Source: Arenicola marina
Lineage: Eukaryota; Annelida; Polychaeta; Arenicolidae
Direction of reading: 5' to 3'
DNA: 64,000 nt
NCBI GenBank assembly: GCA_964019135.1
Contig: OZ025252.1
Location: 9,502,823-9,566,822, forward strand
The notes under the pieces: generated by a model
What the model was told of the DNA's origin: nothing
Database searches by the model: none
What the model saw: the letters and a program-made list of their open reading frames with translations, nothing else
Made by a program: the position numbers and the translations under genes
Shown: in pieces, positions 24,901-36,900 of the stretch
Layout: each line of letters starts with the position of its first letter
How positions within the stretch are numbered: position 1 is the stretch's first letter

Positions 24901-27900
24901 TAGTTGTGAGCTGCGTGAGAACCCTTGGCCCACTTTATCCCTTATGGGTGCGAATGGTGACCTAAAGCCCCAATCCACCCATCACCCATCGCGCCATTCT
25001 CTCCCTCCCTCGAGCTTTCTTTTGTCCTCCCCCCCCCCCCCCCATATACCCCTTCTACGTATATGTACCCTTTCTCTACCTTCTTCCCTCTATCCAGATT
25101 CTCTTTACCGCCCCACCCCTCCATTATAGCTTTCTGTGTCCTGCCTTCCATCGTGCGTTGCTGCCCATCCCTCCCTCCCTCTATCTCAGTCATGTTTTGG
25201 ACTCGTCCTATCTCCTTTTGTTCACTCTCTCTATCCCTCCTCTGTCGTGTGTTCTCTCTCCCTCCCTACTGCTATCTGTCTCTCGCATTGTGCTATTGGT
25301 CGTTATTGCCTCCGTCAATCCCCTTCTTTCTGTCCATCTGTATACCTATCCACCCATCTCTCCATCTGACATAATCTCAAACTGGTCTCTTATATAATGT
25401 TTATCACGCTCTATCCATCTCCCGTTTTATCCCTCCCTGGTACTCTCTCGAGTCAATTAGCTGTTAAAGCACCAGTCATCACCATGCACTCGTTCTTTCT
25501 CTCCATCCGCACCTATCCACCCATCTCTCCATCTTACATATTGTCGATTGCCCTCTTTATATACTGTTAATGGCCCCATCCCCCGCTCCCACCCCACTCC
25601 GTCTACGCTTACACTCTTCCCTTGAACGGCCTTGACCTTTGTCCACTCCGCGTCTCTGTCCCTCCACACTCCTCGGCTCCCCCCCCCCCCCCATCCCGCC
25701 TCCCTCCCTCACTACTTTTTCCCTACTCCCGCCACCCCGCACTACTCTTCCCCTACTCCCGCCACTCCCTCCCCCCCCTTCTCGGCGTCTGTGTCTCGGT
25801 CACTCCCTTTTAGTACCTGACCTCGCCGCAGCGTGGCGCACGTGGACAGCTCGACCGCCTCGTCACGAATTCACGCCAAGGGCACAATGCGTGACCTTAG
25901 CCGGAAACCAAACATGACCTTGAACGGGAAACTCGTTCATGTCACTTTATATATCGTATAAAGCACACCCCGGTGCATACATCATCCATCTTATGTCACT
26001 TTATATATCGTATAAAGCACACCCCGGTGCATACATCATCCATCTCATGTCACTTTATATATCCTATAAAGCACACCTCGGTGCATACATCATCCATCTT
26101 ATGTCACTTTATATATCGTATAAAGCACACCTCGGTGCATACATCATCCATCTCCTGTCACTTTATATATCGTATAAAGCACACCTCGGTGAATACATCA
26201 TCCATCTCATGTCACTTTATATATCGTATAAAGCACACCCCGGTACATACATCATCCATCTCCTGTCACTTTATATATCGTATAAAGCACACCCCGGTAC
26301 ATACATCATCCATCTCATGTCACTTTATATATCGTATAAAGCACACCCCGGTACATACATCATCCATCTCATGTCACTTTATATATCGTATAAAGCACAC
26401 CCCGGTACATACATCATCCATCTCATGTCACTTTATATATCGTATAAAGCACACCCCGGTACATACATCATCCATCTCATGTCACTTTATATATCGTATA
26501 AAGCACACCCCGGTACATACATCATCCATCTCGTGTCACTTTATATATCGTATAAAGCACACCCCGGTACATACATCATCCATCTCATGTCACTTTATAT
26601 ATCGTATAAAGCACACCCCGGTACATACATCATCCATCTCGTGTCACTTTATATATCGTATAAAGCACACCCCGGTGCATACATCATCCATCTCATGTCA
26701 CTTTATATATCGTATAAAACACACCCCGGTACATACATCATCCATCTCATGTCACTTTATATATCGTATAAAGCACACCTCGGTGCATACATCATCCATC
26801 TCATGTCACTTTATATATCGTATAAAGCACACCCCGGTGCATACATCATCCATCTCATGTGACTTTATATATCGTATAAAGCACACCCCGGTGCATACAT
26901 CATCCATCTCCTGTCACTTTATATATCGTATAAAGCACACCCCGGTGCATACATCATCCATCTCATGTCACTTTATATATCGTTCCCATAGGGGAACGCC
27001 TGTCGCCGCTCGGGGCCGCTGTGATCACCACCGGCACTCGCTCCCACACACATTCCTCTCATTTCCCAGCGTCACCCAATCCCCCACCCCACTACTTACA
27101 CCCAGCGTCACCCAATCCCCCACCCTACTGCTGACACCCAGCGTCACCCAATCCCCCACCCCACTACTGACACCCAGCGTCACCCAATCCCCCACCCCAC
27201 TACTGACACCGAGCGTCACCCAATCCCCCACCCCACTACTGACACCCAGCGTCACCCAATCCCCCACCCCACTACTGACACCCAGCGTCACCCAATCCCC
27301 CACCCCACTACTTAAACCCGGCGTCACCCAATCCCCCACCCCACTACTTACACCCAGCGTCACCAAATCCCCCACCCCACTGCTGACACCCAGCGTCACC
27401 CAATCCCCCACCCCACTACTGACACCCAGCGTCACCCAATCCCCCACCCCACTACTGACACCCAGCGTCACCCAATCCCCCACCCCACTACTGACACCCA
27501 GCGTCACCCAATCCCCCACCCCACTACTTACACCCGGCGTCACCCAATCCCCCACCCCACTGCTGACACCCAGCGTCACCCAATCCCCCATCCCATTGCT
27601 GACACCCAGCGTCACCCAATCACCCATCCCACTGCTGACACCCGGCGTCACCCAATCCCCCATCCCACTACTTACAGCCAGCGTCACCCAATCCCCCACC
27701 CCACTACTTACACCTGGCGTCACCCAATCCCCCACCCCACTGCTGACACCCAGCGTCACCCAATCTCCCACCCCACTACTGACACCTGGCGTCACCCAGT
27801 CCCCCACCCCACTGCTGACACCCGGCGTCACCCAATCTCCCACCCCACTACTTACACCCGGCGTCACCCAATCCCGCACCCCACTGCTGACACCCAGCGT

Positions 27901-30900
27901 CACCCAATCCCCCATCCCATTGCTGACACCCAGCGTCACCCAATCCCCCACCCCACTCCTGACACACAGCGTCACCCAATCCCCCACCCCACTACTGACA
28001 CCTGGCGTCACCCAAACCCCCACCCCACTGCTGACACCCGGCGTCACCCAATCCCCCACCCCACTACTGACACCCAGCGTTACCCAATCCCCCACCCCAC
28101 TGCTGACACCCAGCGTCACCCAATCCCCCATCCCACTGCTGACACCGGGCGTCACCCAATCCCCCATCCCACTACTGACACCCAGCGTCACCCAATCCCC
28201 CACCCCACTACTTACACCCAGCGTCACCCAATCCCCCACCCCACTACTTACACCTGGCGTCACCCAATCCCCCACCCCACTGCTGACACCCAGCGTCACC
28301 CAATCCCCCACCCCACTGCTGACACCCAGCGTCACCCAATCCCCCACCCCACTACTTACACCCGGCGTCACCCAATCCCCCACCCCACTGCTGACACCCA
28401 GCGTCACCCAATCCCCCACCCCACTGCTGACGCCCAGCGTCACCCAATCCCCCATCCCATTGCTGACACCCAGCGTCACCCAATCCCCCATCCCACTGCT
28501 GACACCCAGCGTCACCCAATCCCCCACCCCACTACTGACACCTGGCGTCACCCAGTCCCCCACCCCACTGCTGACACCCGGCGTCACCCAATCCCCCACC
28601 CCACTACTGACACCTGGCGTCACCCAGTCCCCCACCCCACTGCTGACACCCGGCGTCACCCAATCCCCCACTCCACTACTTACACCCGGCGTCACCCAAT
28701 CCCCCACCCCACTGCTGACACCCAGCGTCACCCAATCCCCCATCCCATTGCTGACACCCAGCGTCACCCAATCCCCCACCCCACTCCTGACACACAGCGC
28801 CACCCAATCCCCCACCCCACTACTGACACCTGGCGTCACCCAATCCCCCACCCCACTGCTGACACCCGGCGTCACCCAATCCCCCACCCCACTACTGACA
28901 CCCAGCGTTACCCAATCCCCCACCCCACTGCTGACACCCAGCGTCACCCAATCCCCCATCCCGCTACTGACACCCGGCGTCACCCAATCCCCCACCCCAC
29001 TGCTGACACCCAGCGTCACCCAATCCCCCATCCCACTGCTGACACCGGGCGTCACCCAATCCCCCATCCCACTACTGACACCGGGCGTCACCCAATCCCC
29101 CATCCCACTACTGACACCCGGCGTCACTCAATCCCCCATCCACCTGCTGCCAACGAAGTCTGCTTCCATCCTGTCAGGTCAAGGTTGCCTAAGGCACCAC
29201 CCAGTAGCCACCTCCATTCCGTCAAGCCCCAACCCTCCTTCCCCAGGCACATCCATGCCGCCTCTGACGTCACGCGGGTCCGATGGACAGATGGATGAAG
29301 CGAGTGAGCGGACGGATGAGTCGGTTCCTCCGGCGCCGGGCCGCGGAGGTCAGCGGCGGGGCGGGCGGGGCGCCTGCGCCTCCTCCCGCCGGCCCGGGGG
29401 TCAGACCGTGGACGGCCAGGGCCGCCCTGGGTCAGGATTCCGGTCGATGTATGCACCGGGGTGTGCTTGGCGGGTTTCGGAAGTCTGTGGGTGGGTCTCA
29501 GCGTAGTCTCAGTCCGTCAGCCCGGCCCACCGCGGTGAAAGGGAATACGCGGGGTTTACGTGACCCGCTCCCATGACAACGACGAGGACACTCGCCAGGC
29601 GACGGCACCGGAGCCAGGCCGCGGCAAGGTCAAAGTCGTCTGGGGGTCCCCTCCTAATATACGGTCCCCTCTCAGCTGGAGGGACGCGCGGAAGGGGGGG
29701 TGGGTCGTATATATAATGATGCGTCGTTGCGTTGTAGGTTCGAGTCCCCTGCAAGCAACAGAAGACCTCTTTTCTTACGTGGTGTAACAGTAACTCGTAA
29801 GTCTTTACGATAAAGTGTCTGTGCCGTTAAACCCAGACGAAGCCTACTGTGGCCCCTTTTCTATTTTGCTGAAATGACAGCAGTTTTAAAGCTGCTTGTC
29901 GAGCTTTTTCCGCCAAATCTAAGCCCATGCGACATATGTATCGCAATTTGCAGAAAACTCGATTGTTTCATTCTATAAATTCAAAAACCGATGTGTCTAT
30001 CCCGGGACACCGCGGAACTGTCGCGGCACTGCTGCTTATAACAAAGCATCGCGAAGCGCAAAGACTGATGACGTTTGCCACTTTACCACAGACATTTTGG
30101 ATGATTGAAGGACTGATTCGTATTTGTATTTTGACCTCTAGTTTTGGCGGGAAAGAGCTCGATAAGTAACTTTAATTGCCGTGGTGTCGCCACGTTGAAT
30201 GTTCTGATTGGCTGTTACTATGTACGATGTTTGAGCCGCACGTGTCATATGGTTGAGACCCTGTGTATGGGACAAACATATCTACCCAGTGCAAAAAAGT
30301 TGCCAGGGGAGTGCCGGCCGCAAAAAAGCGTGGGCCGGGATGGACTGATGGAAGCAGTCGACGTATTAAATCCGCAGCGGGATCGAGAGACGGGCGGAGA
30401 TGTAAGGCGGCCGGGGTGGCTGGGTGCGTTTGTTATGTTGTGGTCAGGGTCGCGTTGGTGGTTTATGGACCAGGGTGCGACAGCGGGGGCTTGGCTGCCC
30501 GGGCGGCCTTCCTGCACTTTGGCTGGGCTATTGGGAGGGGGATGGGACAGGTGGGATGGAGAGGGAGATGTGGGTTGGTGGGTGCGGGGGGGGGGGGGGG
30601 GGGGGTGACACGGTGTCTCCGAATGGGGCAAACACCCCCACTTTATCACCCATCGACCCCCCCTCTTATCCACCCCTGTCGAGGCCATCGGCGAGTCTGT
30701 CGCTTGTAGGTCAAGGTCGTCTGACGTCGGCCCTCGCTACCTACCCGCCCTGCGCTTATTGCTCTCTTCCCGGAGGGAAAAAAACATCTCATAAATAAGG
30801 AACCATAAAAAAAATGCACCATCTACATAAACAAGTTCGGCTTGATGGACTGATGGGTGGAGAGGGAACGTTACCATGGTCTGAAAACCTGGCCTTCACT

Positions 30901-33900
30901 CTGACACACGTCACTCCCGCCACAAAGGGCCACTGTTCGACCTTGACCTTTGTGGGCCCGCCTGCCGAGATGGAATCAGGCCAACGTCACGTGGTGCAGA
31001 TCGGAGACGCCGCATCAAACTTCATCTTTTGACATTTTGCGTGGGAGGAGATTGCACTTTGACCCTGGGCACTAAATCGTCAAGAAGTTATACCTTACCC
31101 CGCCCCCCCCCCCCCCCCATCACTGCCAAACACACGTCTTCCTTGCCCATCAGAGGTCCACTTTTGAATTCAGTGACCCAGCGCTCTGGATGGTTCTGAT
31201 GGATGTTGTGGGATGGTTTACAACGACAGGCGTAAATATTGAAGGTAAATAATCCATGTACTTATGTATGTATGTATTTACATGTATATCGGGGATAGGA
31301 AATAGGAGGGCAGGAAACAGTCGTGGCGTGATGGGCAGTGCGTGCCGGGCCGTGGGAGTCTCGTCGTGTCGATAACTGGGCCCAGGCTGATGCGTGCTGT
31401 TCATGGCGAGTCCTCTCCACGCTATCGTAACTTCCGGGCTTCCCAGAATAAGAAGGCCAACATAAGAAGGCCAAACAAAGACAGTTATACTTTTCTGGTC
31501 GGCACATGCGTGTGACGGTATTGCCGCGTGACCTGATTACCGTTTGACCGTATTGCCGCGTTATCTATTACCGCCTGACCGTATTGCCGCGTTACCTATT
31601 ACCGACTGACCGTATTGCCGCGTTATCTATTACCGCCTGACCGTATTGCCGCGTTATCTATTACCGCCTGACCGTATTGCCGCGTTACCTATTACCGACT
31701 GACCGTATTGCCGCGTTATCTATTACCGCCTGACCGTATTGCCGCGTTATCTATTACCGCCTGACCGTATTGCCGCGTTATCTATTACCGCCTGACCGTA
31801 TTGCCGCGTTATCTATTACCGCCTGACCGTATTGCCGCGTTATCTATTACCGCCTGACCGTATTGCCGTCTGACCGTATTGCCGCGTTATCTATTACCGC
31901 CTGACCGTATTGCCGTGTTACCTATTGCCGCCTGACCGTATTGCCGCGTTATCTATTACCGCCTGACCGTATTGCCGCGTTACCTATTACCGACTGACCG
32001 TATTGCCGCGTTATCTATTACCGCCTGACCGTATTGCCGTGTTACCTATTGCCGCCTGGCCGTATTGCCGCGTTATCTATTACCGCCTGACCGTATTGCC
32101 GCGTTACCTATTACCGCCTGACCGTATTGCCGCGTTATCTATTACCGCCTGACCTTATTGCCGCGTTATCTATTACCGCCTGACCGTATTGCCGCGTTAT
32201 CTATTACCGACTGACCGTATTGCCGCGTTACCTATTGCCGCCTGACCGTATTGCCGCCTGACCGTATTGCAGCGTTATCTATTGCCGCGTTACCTATTGC
32301 CGCCTGACCGTATTGCCGCGTTATCTATTGCCGCCTGACCGTATTGCCGCGTTATCTATTACCGCCTGACCGTATTGCCGCGTTATCTATTACCGCCTGA
32401 CCGTATTGCCGCGTTATCTATTACCGCCTGACCGTATTGCCGCGTTATCTATTACCGCCTGACCGTATTGCCGCGTTATCTATTGCCGCCTGACCGTATT
32501 GCAGCGTTATCTATTGCCGCATGACCGTATTGCCGCGTTATCTATTACCGCCTGACCGTATTGCCGCGTTATCTATTGTCGCCTGACCGTATTGCAGCGT
32601 TATCTATTACCGCCTGACCGTATTGCAGCGTTATCTATTGCCGCCTGACCGTATTGCAGCGTTATCTATTGCCGCCTGACCGTATTGCCGCGTTATCTAT
32701 TACCGCCTGACCGTATTGCCGCGTTATCTATTACCGCCCGACCGTATTGCCGCGTTACCTATTGCCGCCTGACCGTATTGCCGCGTTATCTATTACCGCC
32801 TGACCGTATTGCCGCGTTACCTATTACCGCCTGACCGTATTGCCGCGTTATCTATTACCGCCTGACCGTATTGCCGCCTGACCGTATTGCAGCGTTATCT
32901 ATTGCCGCCTGACCGTATTGCCGCCTGACCGTATTGCCGCCTGACCGTATTGCCGCATTGTCTATTGCCGCGTGACCGTATTGCCGCGTTACCTATTGCC
33001 GCCTGACCGTATTGCCGCCTGACCGTATTGCCGCCTGACCGTATTGCCGCATGACGTGCAGTTTCCTTTATCAAATGTAACTTCATAAAACCCAGCAATT
33101 GTGCAATTCCCCCTGCTATCCCCCTGCTCAATGAGCCGCTATATATATATATATATATATATAAGATTACTTGCGTTACCTAAAATGGAACATGTTTTTA
33201 TGTATCTTCCATTTTGCCTTGACCTTTCACCTTGATCGCTATAAAGAGACTTCTCGACCCACACTGAGGACTGCGGTTATTGGAAATCTCTATAACCGTC
33301 CGTCCGTTCAGAGTCTCCAGAACGGCGTCCAACCCAAGGTCATTGTCCCGGGAGGTTCGTTTATTCCGAGCGACACGTGCTCGATCTGCGATACCCAGTC
33401 TGTCGGCGGAGGGAGCGCGATGACGTTGAGGCTGGGTGAGGGGAGGAGAGGGGTGCCTGGGTGGGGAGAAGTTCTCATGTCTGATTTGTGCTTTTATACA
33501 ACATTTCTAAAGATAGATGAGGACGATCTGTATATATATATATATGCAACTGTGTGCGTCACAACACTCGAAATTTCCTTGACCTCCCCCTTCACCCCCT
33601 CCCCCCCCCCCACCCCGCTACGCCCTCGTCACTGCACCCCTCTCTAACAAGGCCATCCGGGGACGGTAGGGGTAGGTAGAAACTGCAGACTGGGTGGCTG
33701 GCTGGCTCGCTGGCTCGAGGCCGGTCGTTACTACGTTGACCCTCAATGGCCGGCCCACGGCTGAGAGAGGCCGGGGGGTCAACGCATTGGCCAACGGGGC
33801 AGCCAGTGCACGGCGACCCCACAGGCCGGGTGCGTCCCGTGCCTGACCCCTGCCGCGGAGTCCCCGACCCCCAAGACCCCACTCCCCCGGGACCCCCGCA

Positions 33901-36900
33901 AAAACCCGGACGCCACCACTCAGCTCTGCACCCACCCCATCGTCCCGCAGTCAGTCATGTTTTCAGTCACACTTGGACGTCATGGCGACGATTGCACTGC
34001 GTAAAGCCCGGGTCTGGCGGTGGGCGGAGTGAGTGCGCTCGCACGGAGGGACCACCTGGCGGGGACGCGCTCTCATCGATCTTATTAATGGGGCTGTTGT
34101 TATTGACCGCTGATATATGGACCAAGTAGTGGCACGTGGTCGGAGGGTAGTTGGGCGGGTTGTATTCGCATGTTTGGGGATTTGCGGCAGGAAATCGGGC
34201 GGCGGGGGGTGGGGGATTGGGTACATTACAAAATGATTGAGAAGAATCATGAAATGATAAATACAATACTATATATGAGGTTCAGTGTGAAATGTGTGTG
34301 TAGCGTAATTTTGGAAGGCTTATCATTAACAAAGGGTTATACCACTATGGCTTTATAATAGGTATTCACACCATGTGGGGAAGTGGGGGGGGGGGACTAC
34401 AGTTTATCACCTACAATAGGTATCCACACCATGACCGGGAGGCGGGGGGGGGGGGGGTTACAGATAGCGGCCCGTAGCTATGCAAGTGTTGCCTGACCTT
34501 GGCTTGACCTTGGCCTGGCGATCGAGTTATTCCCCTCGAGTTCACGGTTTAGACACCAGGGGCCGCTCGCCGACCCCGCCACTGACTGAGTGCCCTCAGG
34601 CGGGGCGGCCTGGCCGCTGTGACGTCATCACTTCGACCTCGCCCTAATATCAACAAGCGCCCCCTAACGGCGAAGTGCGGCCTCTAACCTCTTGATCGCC
34701 ATTTGAGCCAATCAGAAACGATCGTGTTGTAAAGCTGCAGGCAACTACTGTGACCTGGTTCCTGCCTTTGTTTCCGTACTGTCTATTTATAAGATCCTGG
34801 TCAATGGAAACAATGCATGAGGAGGTGGAGCCGAACGCGTGCCCCCAACCCCCACATGTCTATTAGAGATAAAGAGGCGTTGGGTTAGTCGGGCGTTAGC
34901 AAGTAGTGGTATTGTATTGGGCCGACTGACCGATAGTTATGTCTGACCCGCCATTTTTGTTATCGGCTTACCGACGGGAGATGCAGAACGATGGTGGGTC
35001 ACAGTGAAGCATAAGGCGGTGCGAAGTGGCGCTGTTACCATTATTGTGAGATAACAATCTGTGTAATCGAGAGGAACGTCCTGTGATGCATCCAGGCTAG
35101 GCGGCGGGCCGTTATAACTCCTCGAGTTAAAGGGGCGGCGGGCCGTTATAATCCTCGAGTTAAAGGGGCGGCGGGCCGTTATGATCCTCGAGTTAACGGG
35201 GCGGCGGGCCGTTATAACTCCTCGAGTTAAAGGGGCGGCGGGCCGTTATAATCCTCGAGTTAAAGGGGCGGCGGGCCGTTATAATCCACGAGTTAACGGG
35301 GCGGCGGGCCGTTTTGATCCTCGAGTTAAAGGGGCGGCGGGCCGTTAAGATCCACCTGTTAAAGGGGCGGCGGGCCGTTATAATCCTCGAGTTAAAGGGG
35401 CGGCGGGCCGTTAAGATCCACCTGTTAAAGGGGCGGCGGGCCGTTATAATCCACGAGTTAACGGGGCGGCGGGCCGTTTTGATCCTCGAGTTAAAGGGGC
35501 GGCGGGCCGTTAAGATCCACCTGTTAAAGGGGCGGCGGGCCGTTATAATCCTCGAGTTAAAGGGGCGGCGGGCCGTTAAGATCCACCTGTTAAAGGGGCG
35601 GCGGGCCGTTATAAAACTCGAGTTAAAGGGGCGGCGGGCCGTTAAGATCCACCTGTTAAAGGGGCGGCGGGCCGTTATAATCCACGAGTTAAAGGGGCGG
35701 CGGGCCGTTATAATCCACGAGTTAAAGGGGCGGCGGGCCGTTAAAATCCACTGTTAAAGGGGCGGCGGGCCGTTATAATCCTCGAGTTAAAGGGGCGGCG
35801 GGCCGTTAAGATCCACCTGTTAAAGCGGGTGTCCAACTTAATTTAATCGCGATCTGCACCGAAAGTTCACATCTTGAAATTAAATTGGTTAACGTGTTAA
35901 CGTGTTAATTAAAGTGTTAACGCTTCGTTTCGGCCGACTGGTAAGGAGAACAAAATTAAGGCAACCCGCCCCCAGCAATGTCGAGCAGAGCGCCATTTTG
36001 CCGGGAGCAGTGACGGTTATTGTGACTATTCATGTGGCACCGCCTTATGTTATCACTCGCGGACAGAGAAATCAGGGCCGCGATTTACAGATGAACAGCG
36101 GCAGTTCCAAGCCGCGCAGTAGACCATGATCTTAGCGTTTCATGGAAAAGTACCATCCAAACAAATTGATGTACATCTTGCGACAATTGATTTCGCAACA
36201 ATGCCATGATTGGAGTTAGAATCGCAGCTCTTTATATTAGCGATGATCACGCGCTCTTGTTTTGCTCACACAATAGGCGTAATTTCCGCTGTGAATAAAT
36301 TAGAGTATCGCCTCCTGATTGGTCAATCGCGGACACACCGCCAAAAAGGGCTGCCGCCTGGGTAGGCGGCGAAATCGTGCCCGGCGGTCACTTCTAAATT
36401 TTATTGTGAGCTATCGATAGGACGAACAATTATGTAATTTGGAGGATAGACAATTGGGTATTATATGAATCTGTAAATCAGCGTTAAAGGCCAGACTGGC
36501 GGTTCCCTTTAAAGGGGCGGCGAGCCGTTATAATCCTCGAGTTAAAGGGGCGGCGGGCCGTTAAGATCCACGAGTTACAGGGGCGGCGGGCCGTTATAAT
36601 CCACGAGTTACAGGGGCGGCGGGCCGTTATAATCCACGAGTTACAGGGGCGGCGGGCTGTTATGATCCACGAGTTATGGGGCGGCGGGCTGTTATGATCC
36701 ACGAGTTAAGGGGCGGCAGACCGTTATGATCCACGAGTTAAAGGGCGCCTAATGACACACGCTATTGCCGGACTTCTAACAAAGTATTGGTGTTTATGAA
36801 TATGAAGACTACACAATCCTCCCGGGGAAAATGGAATGGGGTTGGATGAAACTTACCCCAGGGACAGGGGCTTGGGTTCGTCCGCAGAAGACGCAGTTTG

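Noticed and set aside
25939-29506. Open frames of 307 and 1177 codons (plus) and 700 codons (minus), resembling repeat-rich secreted proteins
   Set aside because: They are explained by 54-bp and 36-bp tandem units whose lengths are multiples of three; the frames sit inside PPP1R21 intron 18 with no splice or domain support.
31507-33056. CRISPR-like regular array
   Set aside because: There are no unique spacers; the 31-bp units are contiguous, and the context is an animal intron.
33171-34358. Possible small gene in intron 18 with several 60-160 codon frames
   Set aside because: Frames are Pro/Arg/Gly-rich chance frames from GC-rich DNA, mutually overlapping on both strands, with no recognised domain.
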